Shown here in pieces: positions 7,550-15,879 of a DNA stretch of 64,000 nucleotides. The notes under the pieces were generated by a model, which saw nothing but the letters and a program-made list of their open reading frames with translations, did no database searches and was not told the DNA's origin. Source of the stretch: JAIBJN01 sp963699495 (GTDB lineage: Bacteria > Actinomycetota > Thermoleophilia > Gaiellales > Gaiellaceae); the NCBI GenBank assembly GCA_963699495.1, contig CAVOUB010000008.1:186001-250000 (forward strand). Direction: 5' to 3'. Each line of letters begins with the position of its first letter. Position 1 is the first letter of the stretch. A program made the translations under genes and the position numbers.

Positions 7550-8875
7550 TCAGTGGAGGCCGGCGAGCGCGACGAGCGTCTCGCGCGCGGCGTCGACACC
7601 GAGCGGAACGTACCGGGCGAGCAGCCGCTCGTTCGGCGAATGGACGTTCGCACCGGGGAGCGCGAAGCCCGCGAGGACCGTCGGAATGTCGCGGTCGGCG
7701 AGCGCCGGGACGAGCGGGATCGTGCCGCCGGTGCGGAGCAGGAGCGGCCGCCGCCCGAGCACGCGCTCGAAGGCGTCCTGCGCCAGGCGCACGGCGGGCG
7801 CGTCCGGCGGGATCATCCCGGCGGGCGACGAGGAGCGCCGCTCGACCTCCAGCTCGGCCCCGGCCGGCGCAGCCTCGCGCAGGAGGCGCTCGAAGGCAGC
7901 CGCGGTCTCGTCCACGTCCTGGCCGGGCGCGAGCCGGATCGAGACGTTCGCCTCCGCGAAGACGGGGAGCACGGTCTTCTGCAGGACAGCCTCGCCGCCC
8001 TGGATGCCGTTCACGTCGACGGCCGGCCCGGCGAAGGTGCGCGCGTAGAAGCCGGCGGCAGCGGCGGGGTCCATGGGCAGCGCGCCGGCCGCCGCGAGCA
8101 CGTCGGCGCCCGGGTCGAGCTCCCGCCACGAGCGGATCTCCTCCTCGGTGGGCGGGACGACGCCCGCGCGCAGCTCGTCCGGCATCGCCACCACCGCGTC
8201 GAGCGTCCGCATGAGCGCATGGACGGCGTTCAACGCAGCGCCCCCGAACATGCCGGAGTGCAGGTCGCGCTCCCCGGTGCGCAGGCCGACGTGGAAGTAG
8301 ACGAGCCCGCGCACGCCGAGGTCGAAGGCCGGCACGTCCTCGCGCGGCATCCCGCTGTCGAAGATGAGGCAGGCGTCGGCCCCGCGCTCGTCCGCGGCGA
8401 GGAAGTCGACGATCGAGTGCCCGCCGATCTCCTCCTCGCCGTCGAAGGCGACCCTGACGTTGACTGGCAGCGCGCCCTCCTGGGCGAGCAGGCGGGCGGC
8501 CTTGAGCAGCAGGTAGGAGTTGCCCTTGTCGTCGACGGCGCCGCGGCAGTAGAGGTAGCCGTCCCGGAGCTCGGGCTCGAAGGGGTCGGACTCCCAGAGC
8601 TCGAGCGGCGCCGGCGGCTGGACGTCGAAGTGCCCGTAGAGGAGGACGGTGGGCGCGTCGGCGGCACCGGTGGACGCCCGGATCTCGCCGACCGCGAGCG
8701 GATGGGTCTCGGTCTCGACGAGCTCCGCCTTCCCTCCGGCCCCGCGCACGAACTCACAGACCCATTCGCCTGACCGCCGCACGTCTCCGGCGTGAGCGGG
8801 GTCGGCGCTCACGCTCGGAATCCGGAGCCACTCGGAGAGCTCCGCGAGCCAGGCGGGGTCGATCCGGTCGGCCAC
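7550..8875 (-). CDS. M20 family dipeptidase
   Basis: Zinc-dependent M20 exopeptidase (441 residues from GTG 8875), probably a cytoplasmic di- or tripeptidase. Motifs in order are LLYGHFDVQPP (first metal His and Asp), CRGAVDDKGN (bridging Asp), FDGEEEIGGHS (general base Glu and metal Glu), LIFDSGM, DLHSGMFGG in the lid domain, and NVHSPNERL near the C-terminus (last metal His). All metal ligands of the CNDP/PepV-like group are present. An open frame continues upstream to 8959, but GTG 8875 begins at the usual distance from the first helix. It heads a two-gene unit with proline dehydrogenase. Confidence 0.88.
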   Translation of the reverse strand: MADRIDPAWLAELSEWLRIPSVSADPAHAGDVRRSGEWVCEFVRGAGGKAELVETETHPLAVGEIRASTGAADAPTVLLYGHFDVQPPAPLELWESDPFEPELRDGYLYCRGAVDDKGNSYLLLKAARLLAQEGALPVNVRVAFDGEEEIGGHSIVDFLAADERGADACLIFDSGMPREDVPAFDLGVRGLVYFHVGLRTGERDLHSGMFGGAALNAVHALMRTLDAVVAMPDELRAGVVPPTEEEIRSWRELDPGADVLAAAGALPMDPAAAAGFYARTFAGPAVDVNGIQGGEAVLQKTVLPVFAEANVSIRLAPGQDVDETAAAFERLLREAAPAGAELEVERRSSSPAGMIPPDAPAVRLAQDAFERVLGRRPLLLRTGGTIPLVPALADRDIPTVLAGFALPGANVHSPNERLLARYVPLGVDAARETLVALAGLH

Positions 8876-8917
8876 GGGCGGGAGTCTACGGGGCGCGCCG
8901 CGGGACGCCGGTCGGAG

Positions 8918-8923
8918 TAGCCT
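8918..8923 (+). promoter_or_regulatory. -10 box (TAGCCT) of alpha/beta hydrolase gene
   Basis: TAGCCT ends 6 bases before ATG 8930, the spacing of a leaderless transcript. No ribosome site is visible between them. Confidence 0.4.
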
Positions 8924-8929
8924 CGGCCC

Positions 8930-9733
8930 ATGGGAACCCCGCGGTGGCATCTCGTGCAACGCGAGGGCGTCCGGCTCGGCTGCCTCGACTGGGGCCGCTC
9001 AGGGAGCTCCGTCGTCCTCCTGCACGGAATCGCCGGCTACGCCGCGGAGTGGGCGGAGACGGCGTCCTGGCTCTCGCAGACGTTCAGGGTGGTGGCCATC
9101 GAGCAGCGGGGTCACGGGAGAAGCGAACGGGAGCCGGACGACGTGTCGCCGAGCGCTTTCGTCGCCGATGCCGAGATGTGGGTCGAGCAGCTCGAGCTTG
9201 CGCCGGCGGTCGTCGTGGGACAATCCTTCGGCGGCCTGGTCGCGTTCCTCCTCGCGTCCAGGAGACCCGAGGTCGTTCGTGCGCTCGTTATCGTCGAAGC
9301 GACGCCTGCCCAGGACGTGGAGTCCCCGGCAGTGGTGCGCCGTTGGCTTGAGTCCTGGCCCGTGCCGTTTGCGTCCAGAGAGGCCGCACTTGCCTACTTC
9401 GGTGCGGGCACGGCCTGGTCACGGGCGTGGGTCGGCGGTCTGGAGGAGCGACCCGACGGGCTGTGGCCGAGCTTCGCGCCGGAGGTGATCGTGGCCGCCC
9501 TCGCCGAGGCGAGCCGACGGGACTGGTGGGACGACTGGGCCCGAATCCGGTGCCCGGTGCTCGTCGTACGAGGGGCGGACGGCACGGCGGGAGGCGCTGC
9601 GCAGCGGATGGTCGAAGCGCTGTCGACGGCGCAGGCGGTCGAAGTCGAGGAGGCCGGGCACGATCTTCACCTCGAGCAGCCCCGGCGCTGGCGCCAGGTG
9701 CTAGAGGAGTTCCTGGGCAGCCTCGAGCGCTGA
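8930..9733 (+). CDS. Alpha/beta hydrolase
   Basis: A 267-residue serine hydrolase of the alpha/beta fold; esterase, epoxide hydrolase-like or haloperoxidase-like activity cannot be told apart from sequence. It shows the oxyanion loop LLHGIAGYAAEW (residues about 27-38), the nucleophile elbow VGQSFGG (Ser about 97), an acid in VVRGADGTA (about 208) and the catalytic His in EEAGHDLHLEQP (about 243). No signal peptide is seen. It stands alone, with a leaderless-type promoter, and is convergent with the primary sigma factor gene. Confidence 0.87.
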   Translation: MGTPRWHLVQREGVRLGCLDWGRSGSSVVLLHGIAGYAAEWAETASWLSQTFRVVAIEQRGHGRSEREPDDVSPSAFVADAEMWVEQLELAPAVVVGQSFGGLVAFLLASRRPEVVRALVIVEATPAQDVESPAVVRRWLESWPVPFASREAALAYFGAGTAWSRAWVGGLEERPDGLWPSFAPEVIVAALAEASRRDWWDDWARIRCPVLVVRGADGTAGGAAQRMVEALSTAQAVEVEEAGHDLHLEQPRRWRQVLEEFLGSLER

Positions 9734-9756
9734 CAGCGGCGCTTCGGCCTGCCGGC

Positions 9757-10800
9757 TCAGGCGACGTCGCGGAGCTTCTGCGTCTCCGCCAGCGCCAGGA
9801 GCTTCTTCAGGGACTGGTTCTCGATCTGGCGGACCCGCTCGCGCGTGACGTTGAACGTGCGCCCGACCTCGTCGAGGGTGCACGGATGCTGGCCGTCGAG
9901 GCCGTAGCGCATCTCGAGGACGCGCCGCTCGCGCAGGGAGAGCGTCTGCAACACGCGGGCGAGCGTCTCCTTGCGGAGGGCGATCTCGGCCGCCTCGTCC
10001 GGGGCCGGAGCGCTCTCGTCGGCGAGGAAGTGCCCGAACTCGGACTCCTCCTCGTCGCCCACCGGCTTCTCCAGGGAGATCGGAGCCTGCGCGCTCCGCT
10101 TGATGTGCTCGATCTCGTCGGGCTCCAGCTCCAGCTCTCTCGCGATCTCGTCGACCGTCGGCTCGCGGCCGAGCTCGCCGAGCAGCTTCCGCTCGATGCG
10201 GCCGATCTTGTTCAGCTTCTCGACCACGTGCACCGGCATGCGGATCGTGCGCGCCTTGTCGGCGAGCGCCCGGGCGACGGCCTGGCGGATCCACCAGGTC
10301 GCATACGTGGAGAACTTGAACCCCTTGCGGTAGTCGAACTTCTCAGCAGCGCGCACGAGCCCGATCGTCCCCTCCTGGATCAGGTCGAGGAAGGGAAGGC
10401 CCTGGTTGCGATAGTTCTTGGCGATGGAGACGACGAGCCTGAGGTTCGACTCCACCATCTTCTGCTTGGCAGAGTGGTCGCCGCGCTCGATGCGCTTGGC
10501 GAGCTCGACCTCCTGGGCGGCCGTGAGGAGCGGGACCTTCCCGATGTCCTTGAGGAAGAGCTGGAGCGCGTCCGTCGAGATCTCGCGCACCTCGGGCTCG
10601 AGGTCGAGCTCCGCCGCATCGTCGGCCTCGTCGAGGACTTCGATGTGGAGCTGCTCCAGGGCGGAGTAGAACTCGTCCAGCTGCAAGGGCTCGAGCTCGT
10701 CCCCCAGCGCAAGCGCGATCTCCTCGTGCGTGAGGAAGCCCGCCTCCTGCCCCTGGCGCACGAGCGCCCTGGCGTCCTCATGGTCGAGAATGACGCCCAC
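9757..10800 (-). CDS. sigA: Primary sigma factor SigA/RpoD
   Basis: Housekeeping sigma-70 factor (347 residues). A short region 1.1-like N-terminus is followed by region 1.2 (DALQLFLKDIGKVPLL, about residue 78), region 2 with the -10 recognition helix (GFKFSTYATWWIRQAVARAL, about 165-185), region 3 (REPTVDEIARELELEPDEI) and region 4.2 (CTLDEVGRTFNVTRERVRQI, about 310-330). The full set of regions and the strong match to vegetative sigma factors separate it from alternative sigmas. It is compact because the N-terminus is short. A ribosome site (GGAAGGGGAG) precedes ATG 10800, and a promoter with TTGACA lies upstream. Confidence 0.95.
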   Translation of the reverse strand: MGVILDHEDARALVRQGQEAGFLTHEEIALALGDELEPLQLDEFYSALEQLHIEVLDEADDAAELDLEPEVREISTDALQLFLKDIGKVPLLTAAQEVELAKRIERGDHSAKQKMVESNLRLVVSIAKNYRNQGLPFLDLIQEGTIGLVRAAEKFDYRKGFKFSTYATWWIRQAVARALADKARTIRMPVHVVEKLNKIGRIERKLLGELGREPTVDEIARELELEPDEIEHIKRSAQAPISLEKPVGDEEESEFGHFLADESAPAPDEAAEIALRKETLARVLQTLSLRERRVLEMRYGLDGQHPCTLDEVGRTFNVTRERVRQIENQSLKKLLALAETQKLRDVA

Positions 10801-10844
10801 CTCGCTCCCCTTCCTCTCCTCGAAATCCCCTATCCCGTCTCCTC

Positions 10845-10872
10845 AACGTAGCCGGGACTCGCGACTTGTCAA
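10845..10872 (-). promoter_or_regulatory. Promoter of the primary sigma factor gene
   Basis: On the minus strand a perfect TTGACA (10867-10872), a 16-bp spacer and TACGTT (10845-10850) form a vegetative-type promoter. The start point would be near 10838, giving a leader of about 38 bases to ATG 10800. Confidence 0.7.
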
Positions 10873-10959
10873 CGGTCGCCCTGCCTCGAATCTCCCTCAC
10901 AAGCGCCGCGACTCTTGCACGGCGGTCGGACGTCCGGCATGCCCCTTTTGGGGGAGCTG

Positions 10960-11941
10960 TCAGCGCCCGACGTCCTGGAGGCGCTCGAGCAGGCGCTCCG
11001 CTTCCGTTCCGTAGAAGCCGTCGGGGTCGGCGTCGTGCGCCAGGGCCAGCTGGCGCTTGGCTTCCTCGACCTGCCCGATCCACGAGAGCGCCAGCCCGAG
11101 GTGGTAGCGGACGACGCCGTTCTCGTCGGAGTCCGCGAGCGGGCCGAGGCGGGAAAACGTCTGCGACGGGTCGTCCTTGTCGAACCGGCCGAGGGCCGCC
11201 GCCACCTTCGCCGGCAGGCTCGCAGGGTCCTCATTCGCGGCGCTCGCGAAGGCCTCGCGCGCGGAGACAGGACGGCCGACCCGTTGCAGCGCGATGCCGT
11301 AGACGAGCTTCTCCTCGACGCCGCCGGCGCCGGCCCGGCGCTCCAGCTCTGCGAGCTGCTCCTGCGGAGAGAGCCCCTCGAGCCCGGGCGGCGCCTCGAG
11401 CGGGGCGACAAAGGGTGGCCGGCCGGGGGCGAACTGCGGATGGAGGAAGTCCTCGGCGCGCAGGCCGGCCGGTGAGTCCGGGTCCCTGCGCTCCGCCTCC
11501 TCCCACTGGCGGACCGCCCCCTCCTGGTCGCCGCCTGCGAGCAACGCGAGACCGAGGTGGAGGAGGACGACGCCGCTCGACGGCTCCTGCGGCCGCGAGC
11601 TCCTGCAGGCGCTGCACCGTCCCGTTCGGCCAGGAGGCGACGGCGGCGCCGACCGCGGCCTCGACGGAGGCAGGGTTCGCCGCGAGCAGCCCCTCGAAGC
11701 GCGCGCGGGCGGCCTCGCGGTCTCCCTCGTCGACGAGGTCCTCGGCCTCGCGCAGGGAGCGCGCCTCGGCGTCGTCACGGAGGGTAAGGCCGAGCTCGAG
11801 CGGGGGCGGCCGGCGCTCCACCGCCGTCGTCTCGGGCGCCGCGCTCTCGTCCTCTGCCTGCAGGACAGTCACGCCCACGACGAGCGCCGCCGCGGCGGTC
11901 GCGGCGAGGCCGACGAGGAGGCGGGCGCGGCCTTGGGACAC
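10960..11941 (-). CDS. Membrane-anchored TPR-like protein (single-base frameshift)
   Basis: A tetratricopeptide-type scaffold protein of about 325 residues. The N-terminal part from 11941 has a membrane helix (LLVGLAATAAAALVVGVTVL) then helical repeats (AARARFEGLLAANPASVEAA). The frame changes near 11590 and the C-terminal part continues in the next frame (LHLGLALLAGGDQEGAVRQW; later VVRYHLGLALSWIGQVEEAK). The total length is one base over a multiple of three, so one extra base explains the break. Repeated AL..G....A residues fit TPR or Sel1-like helices. The neighbour is the sigma factor, transcribed the same way but with its own promoter. Function is unknown; protein assembly or secretion support is possible. 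Confidence 0.65.
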
Positions 11942-11989
11942 GCGGCGAGCCTAGCTTCCAGCCCTTGCGGGATGCCGTATCCAGATAGC

Positions 11990-11995
11990 TATACT
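11990..11995 (+). promoter_or_regulatory. -10 box (TATACT) of the cysteine-synthesis operon
   Basis: TATACT ends 10 bases before ATG 12006; a weak TTGCGG lies 19 bp upstream of it. The transcript would carry a leader of only about 4 bases, so no riboswitch or leader control of the operon is expected. Confidence 0.5.
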
Positions 11996-12005
11996 TCCTG
12001 AAGCA

Positions 12006-13184
12006 ATGCCCAGCTATCGAGAGCTTCTCCAGCAGGTCAAGGGCGAGATCGAGGAGATCGACGTCCCGCGCGCCGCCGAGCTGCGTGAGGCGGAGTCTGC
12101 CGTCTTCGTCGACGTGCGCGACCGCAACGAGTGGGACGAGGGCCACATCCCAGGCGCGGTGCACGTGCCGCGGGGCAATCTCGAGTCCCGCATCGAGGGC
12201 GCCGTCCCGGATCGGGACGCGCAGGTGGTCCTCTACTGCGCCTCCGGCGCCCGTTCGGCGTTCGCCGCAAAGGCGCTCGAGGAGCTCGGCTACGAGAACG
12301 TGTCCTCGCTCGCGGGGGGCTTCAACGAGTGGAAGCGCAGCGGCTTCGGCTTCGACCTCCCGCGTGCGCTCGACGAGTCGAGGCGACGCCGCTACTCGCG
12401 CCACCTCCTCATCCCCGAGGTCGGCGAGGAGGGCCAGCTCCGGCTGCTCGACTCGCGCATTCTGCTGATCGGCGCCGGCGGCCTCGGCTCGCCCGCGTCG
12501 CTCTACCTGGCCGCAGCCGGAGTGGGCACGCTCGGGATCGTCGACGACGACGTCGTGGACGACTCGAACCTCCAGCGCCAGATCGTCCACTCCACGGAGC
12601 GCCTCGGCGACTCGAAGGCGGAGTCCGCGAAGCGCACGATCGAGGCGCTCAACCCGGACGTCACCGTCCAGGTCTTCAAGGAGCGCCTGACGTCCGAGAA
12701 CGTCGACCGGATCCTCGACGAAGGCTGGGACGTGATCGTCGACGGCGCCGACAACTTCCCAACGCGCTATCTCCTGAACGACGCCTCGGTCTGGCACGGC
12801 ATCCCCGTCGTCCACGGGTCGATCTTCCGCTTCGAGGGCCAGACGACGGTCTTCAAGCCGAAGGAGGGGCCGTGCTACCGCTGCCTCTTCCCGCAGCCCC
12901 CTCCGCCCGAGCTCGCCCCGAGCTGCGCCGAGGGCGGCGTGCTCGGCGTCCTGCCGGGCATCGTCGGCTCGCTCCAGGCGAACGAGGCGCTCAAGCTCGC
13001 GCTCGGGATCGGCGAGCCGCTCATCGGCCGCCTGCTCCTCTTCGACGCGCTCGAGACGCAGTTCACGGAGATCAGCCTGCGCCGCGACCCGGAGTGCCCG
13101 GTCTGCGGCGACAACCCGACCATCACCGACTACATCGACTACGTCGAGTTCTGCGCCAGCCCCACGCGGCAGGTGGCGCCGTGA
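12006..13184 (+). CDS. Rhodanese-E1 enzyme activating a ubiquitin-like sulfur carrier (MoeZ/MoeB type)
   Basis: ATP-dependent adenylyltransferase/sulfurtransferase that would adenylate the C-terminal Gly-Gly of a ubiquitin-like sulfur carrier and load sulfur on it. Residues about 18-115 are a rhodanese domain with active loop CASGARS (Cys78). Residues about 130-392 are a ThiF/MoeB E1 domain with the ATP loop GAGGLGSPA, RQIVHST, catalytic Cys307 (PSCAEGG) and zinc pairs C290/C293 and C364/C367. In mycobacterial MoeZ the rhodanese domain is C-terminal; here it is N-terminal. The next gene (GTGA overlap) encodes the carrier fused to a cysteine synthase, and a JAMM protease follows, so the pathway is most likely CysO-dependent cysteine synthesis. 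Confidence 0.88.
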   Translation: MPSYRELLQQVKGEIEEIDVPRAAELREAESAVFVDVRDRNEWDEGHIPGAVHVPRGNLESRIEGAVPDRDAQVVLYCASGARSAFAAKALEELGYENVSSLAGGFNEWKRSGFGFDLPRALDESRRRRYSRHLLIPEVGEEGQLRLLDSRILLIGAGGLGSPASLYLAAAGVGTLGIVDDDVVDDSNLQRQIVHSTERLGDSKAESAKRTIEALNPDVTVQVFKERLTSENVDRILDEGWDVIVDGADNFPTRYLLNDASVWHGIPVVHGSIFRFEGQTTVFKPKEGPCYRCLFPQPPPPELAPSCAEGGVLGVLPGIVGSLQANEALKLALGIGEPLIGRLLLFDALETQFTEISLRRDPECPVCGDNPTITDYIDYVEFCASPTRQVAP

Positions 13185-14392
13185 CCAGGGTGCGCATCCC
13201 GCCGACGCTGCGCTCCGAGGTCGGAGGCGCGCGCGAGGTCGAGGCGACCGGGTCGACGATGCGCGAGGTGCTCGCCGACCTCGCCGAGCGCTTCCCCGGC
13301 CTGGGCCGCCAGGTCCTCGAGGACGGCGACGGCATCGCGCCGTTCGTCAACGTCTACCTCGACAGCGAGGACGTCCGCACGCTCGACGGCCTGGACACGC
13401 AGGTGCGCGACGACTCGACGGTGATCCTCCTCCCGGCCATGGCCGGCGGCGAGCGCACGCTGACCCCGTCCCTCCTCGGGACGATCGGCGACACCCCGCT
13501 GGTCGAGCTCCCCCGGCTGGCCCCCCATCCGGGCGTCCGCCTCTACGCGAAGCTCGAGGGCCAGAACCCCACAGGCTCGATCAAGGACCGCGTCGCCAAG
13601 GCGATGATCGAGGCCGCCGAGGCCTCGGGCGAGCTGGAGCCAGGCCGCGCGCTGCTGGAGCCGACGAGCGGCAACACCGGGATCTCGCTCGCGATGGTCG
13701 CCAAGCTCAAGGGCTACCCGCTGACCTGCGTCCTGCCCGAGAATGCCACCCCCGAGCGCGTGAAGCTGCTCGAGCTCTACGGCGCGCAGCTCGTCTTTTC
13801 CCCGGCCTCCGAAGGCTCGAACGGCGCGGTGCGGCTGGCTCTGCAGATGGCCGCGCGCGACGCCCGCTGGTTCATGCCCTTCCAGTACGGCAACGAGGCG
13901 AATCCCCGGGCCCACTACGAGGGTACGGGTGCCGAGATCGCAGACGCCCTGCCCCAGGTCGACGCGCTCGTCGCCGGCCTCGGCACCGGCGGCACCTTGA
14001 TGGGCGCCGGGGACCGGCTCCGGGAGTCGTTCCCGGAGCTGGTGGTCGCGGCGGCCGAGCCGCTCCAGGGCGACCTGGTGTACGGGCTGCGCTCGCTCGC
14101 GGACGGCTACGTCCCCCCCATCCTCGACATCTCCAAGCTCGACCGGAAGCTGCTGGTCACCAACGAGGAGTCGGTGGAGGGCCTGAGGGCGCTGCTCGAG
14201 CAGGAGGCGATCTTCGCGGGCGTCTCGTCGGGCGCCGTCGTCCACGTCGCACGGCGCCTTGCCGAGGAGATGGAGGAGGGCGTCGTCGTCGCCATCCTCG
14301 CCGACGGCGGCTGGAAGTATCTCTCCGCCGACTTCTGGACGCGCCCCGGGAACGAGGTGGGCGCGGCCATGGAGGATCGCCTCTGGTGGTAG
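13181..14392 (+). CDS. cysM: In-frame fusion of CysO-like sulfur carrier and CysM cysteine synthase
   Basis: Residues 1-90 form a MoaD/CysO-type ubiquitin-like fold (VTRVRIPPTLRSEVGG ... STVILLPAMAGG). Residues about 95-403 form a PLP-dependent cysteine synthase. The PLP lysine is in NPTGSIKDRVAKAM, the phosphate and substrate loops are PTSGNTGIS and GLGTGGTLMGAGDR, and the C-terminus ends GNEVGAAMEDRLWW. There is no stop between the two domains. The Gly-Gly that must be a free C-terminus for thiocarboxylation (residues 89-90) is internal. The JAMM protease encoded directly downstream could cut after Gly-Gly. Alternatively, the in-frame ATG at 13439 could start a separate synthase, but no ribosome site is evident there. 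GTG 13181 overlaps the upstream stop. Confidence 0.85.
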   Translation: MTRVRIPPTLRSEVGGAREVEATGSTMREVLADLAERFPGLGRQVLEDGDGIAPFVNVYLDSEDVRTLDGLDTQVRDDSTVILLPAMAGGERTLTPSLLGTIGDTPLVELPRLAPHPGVRLYAKLEGQNPTGSIKDRVAKAMIEAAEASGELEPGRALLEPTSGNTGISLAMVAKLKGYPLTCVLPENATPERVKLLELYGAQLVFSPASEGSNGAVRLALQMAARDARWFMPFQYGNEANPRAHYEGTGAEIADALPQVDALVAGLGTGGTLMGAGDRLRESFPELVVAAAEPLQGDLVYGLRSLADGYVPPILDISKLDRKLLVTNEESVEGLRALLEQEAIFAGVSSGAVVHVARRLAEEMEEGVVVAILADGGWKYLSADFWTRPGNEVGAAMEDRLWW

Positions 14393-14757
14393 TCCCGGCC
14401 GAGGTGCGCTCGGCGCTCGTCGAGCACGCCGAGGCGGAGCTCCCGAACGAGGCCTGCGGGCTGATCGCGCTCAGGGACGGCGTCGCCGAGCGCTTCTTCC
14501 CGGGCAGGAACCGCGCCGCGAGCCCGTACCGCTTCGAGCTCGAGATCGACCCCGAGGTGTGGTTCGTCGAGGACGAGGGCTTGGAGCTGGCCGTCTTCCA
14601 TTCCCATCCGTCGAGCCCGCCCCGCCCGTCGCGCACCGACGTCGAGTCGATCGGGCTCTGGGAGGCGCGGCCCTACGTGATCCTCTCGCTCCGCACGGGC
14701 GAGCTGGCCGCCTGGACGATCGCCGACGGCGGGGTCTCGAGCCTGCCGCTCACGTAG
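14386..14757 (+). CDS. mec: JAMM/MPN metalloprotease (Mec-like)
   Basis: A 123-residue JAB1/MPN zinc protease. The JAMM set is complete: Glu in LPNEACGLI (about residue 22), HSHPSSPPRPSRTD with the two zinc His residues and the Asp about 11 residues later (about 72-85). In mycobacteria Mec removes cysteine from the CysO-cysteine adduct after CysM has attached it. Its place here, with GTG 14386 overlapping the CysO-CysM stop by 7 bp, supports that role. Because the carrier is fused to the synthase, the protease may also be needed to liberate the carrier Gly-Gly end. Cytoplasmic; no signal peptide. Confidence 0.88.
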   Translation: MVVPAEVRSALVEHAEAELPNEACGLIALRDGVAERFFPGRNRAASPYRFELEIDPEVWFVEDEGLELAVFHSHPSSPPRPSRTDVESIGLWEARPYVILSLRTGELAAWTIADGGVSSLPLT

Positions 14758-14797
14758 GCCCGGGAACCTTCGCGGCGAAAGCCCGGTCAGAACCGGC

Positions 14798-15175
14798 ATG
14801 AAGACTTTTACGCTCATCGCCACCTTGCTGGCCGCCGCCGCGCTCTCCGGTTGCGGCGGGGACGAGGATTCGGACGACGCCTCGCCCGGCGGCACGACCA
14901 CCCCCGCGTTCATCGACAGCGTCTCCGACTCCGACGAGCCGCAGCTCGTCGCGGGCAACCTGCTTGCCCAGGGCGACGCCGTCCGCCTGTGCTCGGCGCT
15001 CGCCGAGTCGTTCCCGCCCCAGTGCGGCGGGGCGTCCCTCCACGTCGTAGGCCTCGAGCTCGACGAGGTCGACGGCCTGATCACCGAGGGGGACGTCAGC
15101 TGGACCGACCGTCCGATCGAGCTTCTCGGAGTCGTCGACGGCGACACGCTCACCGTCAGCGACAATGCCCAGTAG
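14798..15175 (+). CDS. Small lipoprotein of unknown function
   Basis: A 125-residue exported lipoprotein. The signal peptide ends in the lipobox LSGC (Cys about residue 19), followed by an acidic, Gly/Thr-rich linker (GGDEDSDDASPGGTTTP). The small mature domain (about 40-125) has two cysteines (RLCSAL and PQCGGA) likely to pair. The domain is not recognised. It is followed by a pterin dehydratase gene whose GTG overlaps its TAG, so the genes are probably co-transcribed, but no functional link is clear. Confidence 0.7.
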   Translation: MKTFTLIATLLAAAALSGCGGDEDSDDASPGGTTTPAFIDSVSDSDEPQLVAGNLLAQGDAVRLCSALAESFPPQCGGASLHVVGLELDEVDGLITEGDVSWTDRPIELLGVVDGDTLTVSDNAQ

Positions 15176-15441
15176 TGGCCGAGCACCCCGAGGGCTGGAA
15201 CGAGGTTCGCGGCGCGTTGCAGCGCGGCTATCGCTTCAAGGACTTCGCCGAAGCGATCGCCTTCGTGAATCGCCTCGCCGAGGTGGCGGAAGCGGCGAAT
15301 CACCATCCGGAGATCGCGATCAGCTGGAACGCCGTTACAGTCCGCTGGTGGACACACGTGAAGCGCGCGATCACCGAGCGGGACGTCGAGCTGGCGCGTC
15401 GCACCGACGAGCTGGCCTCGTCCTTCTCCTCGCAGCGCTGA
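15175..15441 (+). CDS. Pterin-4a-carbinolamine dehydratase (PCD/DCoH)
   Basis: An 88-residue enzyme of the 4a-hydroxytetrahydrobiopterin dehydratase family, which dehydrates the carbinolamine made by aromatic amino acid hydroxylases. The family core is intact: GYRFKDFAEAIAFVNRLAEV, the active-site ANHHPEI with its paired His, ISWNAVTVRWWTH, and the closing helix with ERDVELARRTDEL. Start GTG 15175 overlaps the lipoprotein stop. No hydroxylase is encoded in the window. In many bacteria PCD-like proteins occur without one, so the physiological substrate is uncertain. The next gene starts inside this one. Confidence 0.88.
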   Translation: MAEHPEGWNEVRGALQRGYRFKDFAEAIAFVNRLAEVAEAANHHPEIAISWNAVTVRWWTHVKRAITERDVELARRTDELASSFSSQR

Positions 15442-15848
15442 TCGCGCTCGCCGTCGTGGGCTGCGGCTCCGACTCGGGGGACGACGCCGCAGGCGACGGC
15501 GGAGGGAGCTCCAGCGAGCCGCGCCCGGAGCCCGCCACCGAGGTCACGATCACGTTCTGGCCCGAGGGCAAGGACGGCTCCTCCCAGGAAGCCACCCTCA
15601 CCTGCGACCCGGCGGGCGGCACCCATCCGAACCCGGAGAAGGCCTGCGAGCTCCTCGCGGCCGACCCCGCGGCGCTCGAGCCGGTACCCCCCGACACGGC
15701 CTGCACCATGATCTACGGCGGGCCCGAGGAGGCGACGATCGTCGGCGTGGTGAACGGCGAGGAAGTCGACGCGGCCTTCAACCGCTCCGGCGGCTGCGAG
15801 CTCGACCGCTGGGACCGCATGGCGGCAGTCCTCCAACTCGGGGATTGA
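15348..15848 (+). CDS. Subtilisin-inhibitor-like (SSI) lipoprotein
   Basis: Exported protein with a membrane-anchoring lipobox (AVVGC) and an SSI-type domain. The mature part has the family signatures TLTCDPAGGTHPNP, ACELL, TACTMIYGGPEEA, VGVVNGEEVDAAFNR and GCELDRWD, with four cysteines in the SSI spacing. SSI proteins inhibit subtilase-type serine proteases outside the cell. The start is uncertain: GTG 15348 gives 166 residues with a long Arg-rich leader and a 94-bp overlap with the PCD gene, while no ATG, GTG or TTG lies nearer the signal helix. An atypical start codon close to 15410 is possible. An exported subtilase is encoded at 27796-30073, but no link is shown. Confidence 0.75.
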   Translation: MDTREARDHRAGRRAGASHRRAGLVLLLAALIALAVVGCGSDSGDDAAGDGGGSSSEPRPEPATEVTITFWPEGKDGSSQEATLTCDPAGGTHPNPEKACELLAADPAALEPVPPDTACTMIYGGPEEATIVGVVNGEEVDAAFNRSGGCELDRWDRMAAVLQLGD

Positions 15849-15879
15849 CGCCCGCCCCGCGCGGGCACACAACGAGAGG

